A stretch of 64,000 nt of DNA from an uncultured Candidatus Saccharibacteria bacterium. GTDB lineage: Bacteria > Patescibacteriota > Saccharimonadia > Saccharimonadales > Saccharimonadaceae. The number at the start of each line of letters is the position of its first letter. Positions within the stretch are counted from its first letter, which is position 1. The notes beneath the pieces were generated by a model. It was not told the origin of the DNA. It searched no databases and saw only the letters and a list, made by a program, of their open reading frames with translations. The stretch spans positions 43,752 to 107,751 of the forward strand of contig CAMJKD010000003.1 in the NCBI GenBank assembly GCA_946406315.1, in the 5' to 3' direction. Below are positions 50,803 through 61,500 of this stretch, piece after piece. The position numbers and the translations under genes are program-made.

Positions 50803-51708
50803 GTGAAACTATATATTTATTGCCGGCAAAATGATTTAACCGCTGAACAAAAAGATCTTTTAAAAGAAAAATTTGAGGATGTCGTTATTCTAGAAAAACC
50901 AGAGTATGAACTTCTTTTTAATGACGAGAGCGAGAAAGTAATCGCTATAGATCCAGATATCGTTGGCTGGGAATTTAAAAACGAAATCATAGATAAAACA
51001 CCGAACATAAGAGCCATTTGCTTAGAAACGACTGGCTACGAATGGATGGACTGTGCTTATTGTTCTGAAAAAGACATTGCTGTCACTAACGTGCCGCACT
51101 ATGCAACAAATTCTGTTGCAGAAAAATGTGTAATGATGGCTTTAGCCCTTGCGAAGAAGCTCCCTCTTTTTGAAAAAGAAGGCAAGATGAACTGGGATAA
51201 AGAGTTTATTGGCGAAGACATGTGCGGCAAGCCAACAGACATAATTGGTTTCGGGGCAATTGGTCATGCCCTTGCAAAAAAGTTGGATGGTATTATTGGC
51301 CGTGATGAAATCTGCTATTATTCACATAATCAGAATGATCCAGAATATCATTATTTAGATTTCGATAAAATGCTCGATAAAAGCGAGTATATGTTTATTA
51401 CAATTTCAAAAAATCCAGAGAGTCTCGCTCTGTTTAATGATTTGTCAAAGTTTAGCCCTCAAACGAAAGTAATCATTGTAGCGAATGGTTTTGAAGATAT
51501 AGCGTTAAGAATGGCGCAAATGGTAGAAGATGGTAAACTCGGCGGTGTTGCCTTCGAAAGCGATGATTTGAGCAAGGAATATAAAGGTAATGTTTTCGTT
51601 ACCCCGCATAATGCCTACTATACTCAAGAATCTCTTGAAAAAATGTTCGAAATTTGGGTACAGTCGATGCTCTCCGTGGTAGACGACCCAATTAACAAAG
51701 TCAATTAG
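50803..51708 (+). CDS. D-isomer-specific 2-hydroxyacid dehydrogenase family protein
   Basis: VPHYATNSVAEKCVMMALALAKKL...DIIGFGAIGHALAKKL; RBS ggaagg; GTG start. Confidence 0.8.
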   Translation: MKLYIYCRQNDLTAEQKDLLKEKFEDVVILEKPEYELLFNDESEKVIAIDPDIVGWEFKNEIIDKTPNIRAICLETTGYEWMDCAYCSEKDIAVTNVPHYATNSVAEKCVMMALALAKKLPLFEKEGKMNWDKEFIGEDMCGKPTDIIGFGAIGHALAKKLDGIIGRDEICYYSHNQNDPEYHYLDFDKMLDKSEYMFITISKNPESLALFNDLSKFSPQTKVIIVANGFEDIALRMAQMVEDGKLGGVAFESDDLSKEYKGNVFVTPHNAYYTQESLEKMFEIWVQSMLSVVDDPINKVN

Positions 51709-51803
51709 TCTTCAGCCATATTGTTGGGGATTTAACAACCAAAATTATAGAGGTAAATTATGATTTTGGGCTTGTTTCTGCCACAAAAATGGCATAAAAA
51801 TAG

Positions 51804-51998
51804 CCCTCTATTTTCGCAAGGGATTTAACAGGCATCTATAGATTACGTAATAGAAAAAAATTTACAAATCGTTTGGTGGACAATACGACTAAGAGTTCTA
51901 CATTTAATAAAGAGTCAGAAGCAATAAAAAACGAATTGCTAAGGTGGTTTTCTATTTTAGAATCCGAGTATAATATGTGGAAAGCGAAAAATACTTAA
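51804..51998 (+). pseudogene. Possible gene fragment
   Basis: Open frame PSIFARDLTGIYRLRNRKKFTNRLVDNTTKSSTFNKESEAIKNELLRWFSILESEYNMWKAKNT* without a good start. Confidence 0.25.
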
Positions 51999-52033
51999 AT
52001 ACTTATTTATACTAGTATCTCGTTTGCTACTTT

Positions 52034-52414
52034 TTACTTATATTCTTCAATTTTTTGCATTTTTACCAAAATCGCACCTTTTGGTTTTGTGGCTCCAAAA
52101 GGGGTTATCTGTCCATCGGAAAAGAAAGTTTTTAAGCAAAAATCATAATATTCGCCATCAGAGTAATACTTCGCCATACCGAACATCCTTAATCCAGTCC
52201 ATTTTTCGTCAAAAACGGTTATCACTACATTTGGATTATTTTCTATGTTTTCTTGCGTGTTTACCATTTCATTTACGGAAATGATAATTTCTTTCTCTCC
52301 TAAAACTTTTACATCAGATGCGACTGCCAAATTAGGATTATTAAATTTGTCTACCGTAGCAATATGTATCGGTTTATCATCAATTAGTTTTTTATAATCT
52401 AATAGGTTTATCAT
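52034..52414 (-). CDS. Pyridoxamine 5'-phosphate oxidase-like (FMN-binding split barrel) protein
   Basis: KPIHIATVDKFNNPNLAVASDVKVL...NVVITVFDEKWTGLRMFGMAKYY. Confidence 0.75.
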   Translation of the reverse strand: MINLLDYKKLIDDKPIHIATVDKFNNPNLAVASDVKVLGEKEIIISVNEMVNTQENIENNPNVVITVFDEKWTGLRMFGMAKYYSDGEYYDFCLKTFFSDGQITPFGATKPKGAILVKMQKIEEYK

Positions 52415-52589
52415 GATGAGACAATTATATAATTTTTTTCATATATTACCAATAAAAAATGTGAACTTCTGATATCCCTAAGTAAAATTACCTCTGTTAG
52501 CTTCAAAAGAGTTTAAATACTGGGAATCTACTGGATTTATAGGAACCAGAGTAACAAAAAAGAGTCTTCCGACTCTAATTTACCTAGTA

Positions 52590-52665
52590 TGGTGGAGTGT
52601 GCGAGACTCGAACTCGCCACCTCAGCTATGCCATAGCTGCGCTCTACCGGATGAGCTAACACCCC
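52590..52665 (-). tRNA. tRNA-Ala (anticodon GGC), CCA encoded
   Basis: GGGGTGT...ACACTCC acceptor, CAGCT-ATGGCAT-AGCTG anticodon arm, GTTCGAGTC T-loop; hairpin agagtcttccgactct downstream on its strand. Confidence 0.9.
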
Positions 52666-52889
52666 AAATGTATAAAAACATTATAGCACTAAAAGCGAAA
52701 AAGACCAAAAAATACAGAGCTCGCCACAAAGACTCTTGCCTTTATTGGATTGCCACTCCGACTCATGGTATAATTAAAATATGTTTTATCTTTCAGCATT
52801 AATTCCATACTGGCCTTGCGCCTGCTAAAAGTGCTTATACTTGATTTTTAATGCAAAACATGATATAATAGAAGGATATTATCTTACTT

Positions 52890-53912
52890 ATGGAAACAAT
52901 TTTAACGGGGGTCAGAGTTAATGAAGAGCCGACGATTGGCAATTTCTTGGGTGCCTACGCCCCAATGATCAATCTATCACGCGAACACTCCGAAGATCGA
53001 ATTAACTTTTTCGTGCCCGACCTTCATTCCTTTACTACGCCAATCGACCACAGCAAGCTATATGAGCAAACCATAAAAGGTATTAAATATTACCTCGCTG
53101 CTGGTCTCGACGTAAACAATCCAAACATTCATATCTATCGCCAATCTCGCATACCAGCACACGCTGAGCTTTGCTGGATTCTCGATTGCTTCACGCCATT
53201 CGGCGAAGCTAGTCGCATGACGCAGTTCAAAGAAAAAGGCGCCGAACATCCCGATGCTGTTACGGTAGGCTTATTCAACTATCCAATCCTGATGGCGGCC
53301 GATATTCTGCTCTATGACGCCAAATACGTACCACTCGGCGAAGATCAATTTCAGCACCTAGAATTAGCCCGCAATATTGCTATACGCATGAATAACAAAT
53401 TCGGACAAGAACTATTTACCTTGCCAGCATCAGAAAAGGAACAGGTCAAATTCATGCATCTTGAAAAAGGCCTCCGCATACGCTCGCTTACTGAGCCGAA
53501 CAAAAAGATGTCCAAATCTTCAGAGAACGAACGTTCCAAAATTCTCCTTTGCGACGATCCGAAACATGCAGCGAAGAAAATTATGTCCGCTACAACCGAC
53601 AGCGAAGGCGTAATTCGTTTTGATATGGTCAATCAACCAGGTATCAGTAATTTACTTACCATGGAAAGCCTCCTCACTAACCGCGACATCCAAGACGTAA
53701 TTTCCGATTGGGCAGGGCAAACTAGCTACGGCGACCTCAAGCGTAAAGTCGCCGATACGGTCATGCATTTTCTCGCAGATTTCCAAGAACGCGTAAAAAA
53801 TATTTCAAACTCCGACGTCGAAGCAATTTTAGAAAGAGGCGAACAATACGCCAATACGGCTGCAAACAAAAAATTACGACAAGTCCAAAAAGCCATCGGT
53901 CTATATAAATAG
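52890..53912 (+). CDS. trpS: Tryptophanyl-tRNA synthetase
   Basis: TGVRVNEEPTIGNFLGA, KKMSKSSENERSKI; TrpRS-like architecture. Confidence 0.92.
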   Translation: METILTGVRVNEEPTIGNFLGAYAPMINLSREHSEDRINFFVPDLHSFTTPIDHSKLYEQTIKGIKYYLAAGLDVNNPNIHIYRQSRIPAHAELCWILDCFTPFGEASRMTQFKEKGAEHPDAVTVGLFNYPILMAADILLYDAKYVPLGEDQFQHLELARNIAIRMNNKFGQELFTLPASEKEQVKFMHLEKGLRIRSLTEPNKKMSKSSENERSKILLCDDPKHAAKKIMSATTDSEGVIRFDMVNQPGISNLLTMESLLTNRDIQDVISDWAGQTSYGDLKRKVADTVMHFLADFQERVKNISNSDVEAILERGEQYANTAANKKLRQVQKAIGLYK

Positions 53913-53913
53913 T

Positions 53914-54426
53914 ATGCTTGAAAATCGTCAGAGAATATCAAAAAAAACTAGCAATCAAAGCGCCGTCGCGCACTACGGCGCAGATGTTCTTGACTCTAAA
54001 GGCCATAAGCGTTGTAAAAAGTTTATCCAACATGGCAACACTAACGTCCGTCAACATACTACTTCCGTAGCATATATGGCGGTTGCTATTGCGCGCAAAA
54101 CCCATCTAAAATACGACTATTCCGCATTAGTGCGTGGCGCATTATTACACGATTACTTCCTCTACGATTGGCACGAGCCTCACCATGGCTTGCACGGCTA
54201 CACGCACGCCAGTAAGGCCCTCGAAAACGCCGCCGCCGATTTTGCAATTTCTCCCATCGAAGCCGATATCATCAAAAAGCATATGTGGCCATTAAACATA
54301 AAACCACCACGTTATCGCGAAGCTATTATCGTAACGATTGCGGACAAAATTTGTTCCACCAAAGAAGTTTTCGGCAAGCCAATTTACGATAAAAAAATCG
54401 AGGAGATTCTTAATGAACATAAGTAA
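53914..54426 (+). CDS. HD-domain phosphohydrolase-like protein
   Basis: HTTSVAYMAVAIARKT...LLHDYFLYDWH...IIKKHMWPL. Confidence 0.8.
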   Translation: MLENRQRISKKTSNQSAVAHYGADVLDSKGHKRCKKFIQHGNTNVRQHTTSVAYMAVAIARKTHLKYDYSALVRGALLHDYFLYDWHEPHHGLHGYTHASKALENAAADFAISPIEADIIKKHMWPLNIKPPRYREAIIVTIADKICSTKEVFGKPIYDKKIEEILNEHK

Positions 54427-55291
54427 TGCCCCCGAAATATTTCTATGGTTCATTATTTACGCCTTCTTTGGTTGGCTATGGGAATCAATCATCACTTCCA
54501 TTCCGCAAAAACGTTTCGTGAACCGCGGTTTCCTAAACGGACCATATTGCCCAATCTATGGGTGCGGCGCCTTGTTATTTATTTTCGGCACTAATCCTAT
54601 CAAAGATCCAGTATTACGCTTTCTAGCCGGAGGCATATTAGCGTGCGCGCTTGAGTATATCACATCTTGGACACTCGAAAAAATCTTCCACGCCCGTTGG
54701 TGGGACTACGCTCCACGCCGCTTCAATTTGAACGGACGCATATGCCTTGAAGGATTCATATTATTCGGTATTGGCGCAATAGCAACGCCATATATTCATC
54801 AACACATTGCACAATTAACGGCGCATCTATCTCCTGCTCTACTAAATTCAGCCTTTTCGATTATCTTAATTATCTTCATTGCAGACATCATTATTACCAA
54901 CCGCGCACTCACCAAGTTTAACCGCATGCTTCGTGAATATCAACGCGCAATCGATAAACACCGCCTCGGCCTACTCGAGTTTATTCGTCGTGGCAAACGT
55001 GCTTTTGAAATACGCATCGGAAAATACAAACGCATCCGCAATGTCTTAAACTACCAACAACGCCGTATTTTAGCTGCATTTCCGCGCTTCGATTCTACGC
55101 TTTATGAAGACGCCTTAGCGCGCATTCGCAAACTCAATGCTGATTCGCGTCGCAATATCATTATTGAACAAGACAAAAGAAAGACCGAAAAACGCACTAA
55201 CAAAAAAGCAAATAAAACTTCTAAAGCTACGCGCAAGAAAGCGCGCAAGAAAACCAACACCAAGCAAAAATCTCAAAATATGTTAAAATAA
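54413..55291 (+). CDS. Putative ABC-transporter type IV family membrane protein with basic C-terminal tail
   Basis: FFGWLWESIITSIPQKRFVNRGFLNGPYCPIYGCGALL is typical of that family; start moved to ATG 54413. Confidence 0.75.
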   Translation: MNISNAPEIFLWFIIYAFFGWLWESIITSIPQKRFVNRGFLNGPYCPIYGCGALLFIFGTNPIKDPVLRFLAGGILACALEYITSWTLEKIFHARWWDYAPRRFNLNGRICLEGFILFGIGAIATPYIHQHIAQLTAHLSPALLNSAFSIILIIFIADIIITNRALTKFNRMLREYQRAIDKHRLGLLEFIRRGKRAFEIRIGKYKRIRNVLNYQQRRILAAFPRFDSTLYEDALARIRKLNADSRRNIIIEQDKRKTEKRTNKKANKTSKATRKKARKKTNTKQKSQNMLK

Positions 55292-55296
55292 CAGAT

Positions 55297-56190
55297 ATGG
55301 GAAAGAAATTCAGTAAGCCAGAATTATCACGCATGATTAACGGCGATATCCCTTTTGATAACCAAAATAATCCCCAAAATGATACCGCCTCGCAAATTAG
55401 ACTCGACATTATCACGCTCGAGCATTATCCACGCTACAGTCGCACTACAATCCAGAAGTTTATTAAAGACGGCTGCGTTACTGTAAATAGTAAAGTCATC
55501 AACAAACCAAACACGCTCGTGGACGAAAATAGTCAAATTGAATTAACCTTACCAGAAACGCCAAGCTCTCAAAAACCACCCGTTATTTACGAAGACGAAA
55601 ATGTCATAGTTTTCAATAAACCACACGGTATGCTTTCAATTAAAAAAGGCGACTATTCGCCCGAACCCGCCATCGAAGATTGGGGCGAAATCGTACATCG
55701 ACTCGACCGCGACACTTCTGGCGTAATCATTGTTGCGAAAAACTTTGCCACAAAATCGAAATTACAAAAACAATTCCAACAACGCAAAACACATAAAACC
55801 TATTATGCCGTCGTAGAAGGCGCTCCAAAACAACCACACGCAATTATAAATGTTCCGCTCACGCGCAATCTTAAAAAACCAACCACTTTCATGCCAAATA
55901 CGGATGGTCGTGAAGCAATTACTGAATATGAAGTCGTCAAACAAGGCGAAAAAACTGCACTAGTCAAATTAGAACCTCAAACTGGGCGCACGCATCAATT
56001 ACGTATCCATATGGCACATATTGGCACACCAATCCTCGGCGATGTCATTTATAACCCTAAAGGCACTAAGGCTGACCGTATGTATCTTCACGCCCAATCG
56101 CTAGAAATTACTATTCCAGGCAAAGAGCACGGCGAACGCAAAATCTTTACCGCAGAGTTACCGAAAGATTTCGAAAATGCAATTAAATAA
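55297..56190 (+). CDS. RluA-family pseudouridine synthase
   Basis: S4-like N-terminus, IVHRLDRDTSGVIIVAKN, PQTGRTHQLRIHMAHIGTPILGD. Confidence 0.93.
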   Translation: MGKKFSKPELSRMINGDIPFDNQNNPQNDTASQIRLDIITLEHYPRYSRTTIQKFIKDGCVTVNSKVINKPNTLVDENSQIELTLPETPSSQKPPVIYEDENVIVFNKPHGMLSIKKGDYSPEPAIEDWGEIVHRLDRDTSGVIIVAKNFATKSKLQKQFQQRKTHKTYYAVVEGAPKQPHAIINVPLTRNLKKPTTFMPNTDGREAITEYEVVKQGEKTALVKLEPQTGRTHQLRIHMAHIGTPILGDVIYNPKGTKADRMYLHAQSLEITIPGKEHGERKIFTAELPKDFENAIK

Positions 56191-56842
56191 AAATTCAGAC
56201 ATATCTAGCATTAGCCAAAAAACTGGTTTTGCTATTTTTGAATTTCCAGAAGAGGACTTTGCGCAAATCCTTACCTCTGCGCACCATTTCCATCCAAACG
56301 AAAAAGGCATTTATGCTAAAGATGATATTGATTCTATTGCAAAGATCACACACGACAAGCAAACCGAAAATCTCACCCTAGTGCTGGAAGATGCCGAAAA
56401 AATGAACGAAGCGGCTGCCAATACTTTTCTAAAAACGCTCGAAGAGCCAAGCGAATATGTTCATTTCGTTTTTCTCGTCCGCAATACCAGCAAAATCCTG
56501 CCAACTATCAAGTCGCGCGCACATATCTACTATTTATCGCCAGAAGCTAAAACCAGTACGGCGCCGCAAATTGACCCAGAAATAATGAAATTGGCAAAAC
56601 AATACATCGCTTGCACACCAAAGGAACTGGGACCATTCTGCGACAAAATCGCAAAGGATAAGAAGAATGGCCGCACCAACGCCATCAAAATCGTCGATGC
56701 CGCCATTCAAATTCTCTACAAATCTTATTTTATTACTGGCAAAAGTAATTACCTAAATAAGCTCGACAGCCTACTAGGCGCCGCCGAGGCTCTTAATGCA
56801 AGCGGCAATATCAGATTACAGCTTGCCTCCGGCATACTCTAA
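56177..56842 (+). CDS. DNA polymerase III delta'-like (AAA+ clamp loader) protein
   Basis: EKMNEAAANTFLKTLEEPSEYVHFVFLVRNTSKILPTIKSRAHIY. Confidence 0.8.
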   Translation: MQLNKNSDISSISQKTGFAIFEFPEEDFAQILTSAHHFHPNEKGIYAKDDIDSIAKITHDKQTENLTLVLEDAEKMNEAAANTFLKTLEEPSEYVHFVFLVRNTSKILPTIKSRAHIYYLSPEAKTSTAPQIDPEIMKLAKQYIACTPKELGPFCDKIAKDKKNGRTNAIKIVDAAIQILYKSYFITGKSNYLNKLDSLLGAAEALNASGNIRLQLASGIL

Positions 56843-56866
56843 GCCTAAGTGTGATATAATACGAAT

Positions 56867-57619
56867 ATGCTTGCAGCAATACTAATTTTATTCTTTGTCT
56901 TCTTTACAGTATTTTTCATTCCAAACTATAGTACCGAACCCGAAACAACACAAGAAGACCAAAACAAAAAACCCCAAATGAAAAAACTCTGGAGTTTAGC
57001 GCAATCTGCTATGCGTGAGCGCAAACCACTCAAGGCTGAAAAGGCTTTATTGACAATTCTGAAATTCGACGAAAAAAACGCCGCCGCCTATAACCGACTC
57101 GGTATTCTTTATGCCAAAGAAAAACACTACAAAGAAGCCGTAGAATGTTTCGAAATTGCACAGTCACTAGACAATAATGCCTCTAGTTTACATAACGTCG
57201 GCTTAATCTACCTCGAAACCGGCAAGTACGAAAAAGCCGCCATGGCATTCTCGCAAGCAATCGAACTAGAGGGCGATCAGCCCGGTCGTTACATCGCCTA
57301 CGCTAAAGCTCTCGAAAAAATTGGCCAACGCCACAAAGCAATCGAAGCACTCGAAACCGCATATAGCCTCAATCCGACAACCGTCATCCTGCGCCATCTC
57401 TTAGAGCTCTACGAAAATGCCGGCGATGTCGCAAATATCGAGTTAACCCGTCAACGTATCGACGAACTTCAGCATATGCGCACAAAAGTAAACGAAAAGG
57501 CAAATAAGCCAAAACGTCATCTTATCCACCGCACGCCAAAAACTCCAAAAGCACTAAAACCAGCCAAAGCAGCCCCGAAGACTAGCAAAAAAGTTGCGAA
57601 AAAGCGCAAAATCATCTAA
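56867..57619 (+). CDS. TPR-repeat protein with N-terminal TM
   Basis: AAAYNRLGILYAKEKHYKEAVECFEIAQSLD repeats. Confidence 0.85.
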   Translation: MLAAILILFFVFFTVFFIPNYSTEPETTQEDQNKKPQMKKLWSLAQSAMRERKPLKAEKALLTILKFDEKNAAAYNRLGILYAKEKHYKEAVECFEIAQSLDNNASSLHNVGLIYLETGKYEKAAMAFSQAIELEGDQPGRYIAYAKALEKIGQRHKAIEALETAYSLNPTTVILRHLLELYENAGDVANIELTRQRIDELQHMRTKVNEKANKPKRHLIHRTPKTPKALKPAKAAPKTSKKVAKKRKII

Positions 57620-57633
57620 AATACAAGCATTGC

Positions 57634-57709
57634 GCCGCAATAGCTCAGTTGGCAGAGCAGCCGCCTTGTAAGCGGCAGGTCATCAGTTCAAGTCTGATTT
57701 GCGGCTCCA
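57634..57709 (+). tRNA. tRNA-Thr (anticodon TGT), CCA encoded
   Basis: GCCGCAA...TTGCGGC acceptor; GCCGC-CTTGTAA-GCGGC anticodon arm. Confidence 0.9.
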
Positions 57710-57852
57710 CGAGTACATAGCAAGTAAAAAAGAACTTGCTATTTTTTGATACCTACCCAATGACATAGAACTACGTTTGACAAATATGGCAAAAAATAGT
57801 ATCATACGACAGCAGCTAATCGCCCATTATTGAAACAGAAAGGGGGAATCAA

Positions 57853-58320
57853 ATGGTCAGGAAAAGCTTGAACATTACAGTTAACGGCAAAGTGCAATCT
57901 GTCGTTATCCGCTTCCAGTACGCAGATTGGTCCAGTAGTAAACAATGCAGGGTACAGGGAACTGAAGAGAAGATGTGGTACACAAGTTGTGACAGCAATG
58001 GTTCGTATCACTATGCAGTCGTCAGCCAACTGGCGCCAATGTGGTATATTAAGCTTGCCAGCCTATTCGAAATGATCAACAATTGTGACGAATATCAGAA
58101 TCTTGTCCCTGGCCTAAGCAATGACGTTTTTCGCCTAAGCACCATCGAAGAGTTCATCGTCGTCAATGCCGACAAGCAACATCGCATAGATTATATCAAC
58201 GCCAGAATCGCTATGTATAGCGATATCATCATGAATAGATCATATACCGATGAGGAAGATCAAAAAGCAATTATCAATGCCTACAATTTATTAACTGGAC
58301 TACTTACAACTCTTAAATGA
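57853..58320 (+). CDS. Hypothetical protein
   Basis: RBS aaaggggg; terminator tgcccgcgcctatgcgcgggcta follows. Confidence 0.55.
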   Translation: MVRKSLNITVNGKVQSVVIRFQYADWSSSKQCRVQGTEEKMWYTSCDSNGSYHYAVVSQLAPMWYIKLASLFEMINNCDEYQNLVPGLSNDVFRLSTIEEFIVVNADKQHRIDYINARIAMYSDIIMNRSYTDEEDQKAIINAYNLLTGLLTTLK

Positions 58321-58503
58321 GCAAATACAATGCCCGCGCCTATGCGCGGGCTATTTCTATTGGTTCCGAGCATTATAACGCAATAAAACTATCACAATAA
58401 TGCAACATACGATGCTTGTGTTTATCTTCTAAATACACTATAATCATAAGTAGTACAAAGAGTGCTGTGTAGGAACTTCGATTATAGTAATGGGAGGCAT
58501 AAA

Positions 58504-61500
58504 ATGTTTGCTACCAGAAAGCGCTTAACGCAGGTAGATAGGATTCAGAAAAATATTCGTATTTTTGCAGTGCTCATTTTGGGCGCTATTTTAAGTTGTA
58601 TTGTTTTTAAGTCCTTTGCTGAAATTATCGATGATGTCCGTGTTGATGTCGATGCAGATCTTACCTATTACTTAAACGTCAAAGAAGACGGTATTGATGC
58701 TACTGGCATAGAATCTAGTGATGCCCAAATTGCCAATGTACTTGGTGGTAGGGTAAATGTGACAGACAAAATCCCAGAAGGTCTAGTATTCCAAGGTTTC
58801 GTTACTACTTCTGATGGTACAATCGGTGCCGTATCCCGTGCAGATAACTCTATCCAATGTCCAGGTAAAGTCATTGACGATACTAATGAAGAAACTGTAG
58901 ATACTGGTACTTGGAATAATGACCATACAGAATACTACTACCATGGTCTTCACTACAATGCTAATACTCGTACCGTTAGCTTTTCCGCTGAGAAGATTAA
59001 AGCTGGCTGCCAATTAACAGTAGGCATTATTACTAAAACCCCAGCCACCATAGATGATCCAAATACTACTCCCATTGAAACTCGTCGAGACTTCTACAAC
59101 ACTGCTTTTGCTGCCGAACGAGGACTAACTGCTACTTCCAATACTGTTCATGCCTTTATTGGCAACTCTAGCGCTACGCTATATGACGTTACTTACGCAT
59201 ATGAAGGAGATATTCCAACTGGCGCACCAGCAACTCCTAGTGAAGAATCTTACGCCCAAGACTCCACAGTACCAGTTAATGCCAACCCAATACTTGAAGG
59301 CTATACGTTCTCTGGTTGGACCACTACTGATGCTACCGTAACGGACGGAACTTTCCCAATGCCAAATCGCAATGTCCGTCTAGTAGGTCTTTGGACGAAA
59401 AACCCAGAAGGTACTAAATATAACGTTACCTATGTCATTAATGGCGAAAAACCAACAGATTTCATGCCACCAGTTCAGAAGCAATATGAAGCAGGCGTTA
59501 GTGTGCCATTAGATTCTACGGAAGCTAATGCTAATATTGATGGTTATAGATTCTCTGGTTGGAGTACTACCGATGCTACATTATCTGAAACTGGCTTCAT
59601 TATGCCAGACCATGATGTAACTATTGTAGGTTCATTCCAACGTATTTCGTACAGAGTCTGCTATGCCTTTGAGGGTGCTATTATGCCACAAAATGCTAGT
59701 TCACTTTTGCCTCAATGCGAAGATCATTATCCAGGCGATACGGTTACAACAGCTGCTAATCCAGTAGCAGCAGGTTACGACTTCCTAGGTTGGTATAAGA
59801 ATGCAACCTTCACCATGCCAGAAGAAAACGTTACTATCTATGGTGAATGGGCAGAAACTCTTGGCACTTTCATACCACAGATAAGCAAAAGTCTTGTTGA
59901 TGCTCAGACGGAATACGTCTATGGCGAAACCGTAAAGTTCAAGATTACTGTTCATAACCCAGAATCCTTTGCTATTAAAGATGTCTATTTGCAAGAAGAA
60001 TTAGACGGCGCAGTTTTTGTAGTTCCTGCCGATGACTCCTATACAGTCAAGACTAATACAATCGCGGTAATTCCAAGCATCCCAGCTAATTCTAGCGTAG
60101 ATGTCTATGCCGAATACAAGGTAACAGAAAACCGAACTCAAACACTCACTAACATTGTAGAGCTAACTGGTGCTCTAGCAGATAACCATACCTTAGATAC
60201 TAGCCAAGAATACAAAGCAACCGTAAACTTCAATACCGTTCCAGAACCAGTACCGCTAACGGGTATTATCTTTAATGCTTTACCATATATTGGTTTAATT
60301 GCGCTGGGAATTTGTATTATCTTCGTTATTGTTATTTCGTCACGCAAATTTGACCTATTAGGAAAGCTAAGTCTAGCCTCAAGTAGTATTAATCCACATA
60401 AAATCTTCAAATACTCACTCCCATGCTTCGCCATTATTGGTGCCCTAATTGGTGTTACATTGGTTAAGAATGTTGCAGCAGGGCATTATACTGAAGTCAT
60501 TAAGTCTGTAGAATTAACATCGCAACATACTAACTACTCCAATAGCGAACCGGGCTCTTGGAATGTAACGAAGAGTGCGAAATGGATTGAGCCAGACAAA
60601 GCTAGGATAACATTTGACGTAGATACAGTAGCTAAGTTTGCGGACGGCATTCATACAGACATTGTAATGGTGCTAGATAACTCCAGCTCAATGAGTGGAG
60701 ATAAAATAACACAAGTTAAGCATGATGCAACCGAGCTTATTGAGAGTGTTCTCTCCGATTCTAATAACCGTATTGGTTTAGTAAGCTTTAATACTACCGC
60801 GACTAAACTCAGTAATCTCACTTCAGATAAGACTACACTCATAGATTTAGTAAATGGATTAGGCACGCCAGGCTGCACTAACTATTATGATGGCTTTCTG
60901 AAAGCCGAAGAAGTACTTGAAGGTTACCAAAAGCAAGATAGCCGCGAACTCATCATGTTATTCTTAACTGACGGTTATCCAAATGAACAAACTCCAAATG
61001 AAATCCCTGAATACCAGGCCTTAAAAGCCAAATATCCATATATGACCATTAATGGTATCCAGTACGAAATGGGCGACGAAGTTCTAGACCCTATCAAGCA
61101 GATCTCAGATAAGCAATTCATTGCAAATATGGACTCATTGAATAATGTACTCTTTGAAGCTTCAGTTACGCCATATGCCTATGAGAACTTTACTCTAACC
61201 GACTACATCGATGACGAATACTGGGATGTAGATAGTGTAGACATGATCGAAGCCTCCATTGGCGAAGCAAACCACACCCATGAAGGCACAGTGCCAGTTG
61301 TAGCCTGGACGATGAATGGAGTGTTAATATCTGGTCGTTCAGCTAGGTTAACGATAGACGTGACATTAAAGAACGCAAGCGCAATTGAAGAGGGAACCTT
61401 CCTACCAACCAATGACCATGAAACTGTACAAAGTAGCTTACCGGAAACGCCAGACGAAAACATCTCTAGCGAACTTACGCCAGTCCTAAAATCCAGCTAC

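Noticed and set aside
52599-52802. 67-aa + strand ORF
   Set aside because: Overlaps tRNA-Ala on the opposite strand
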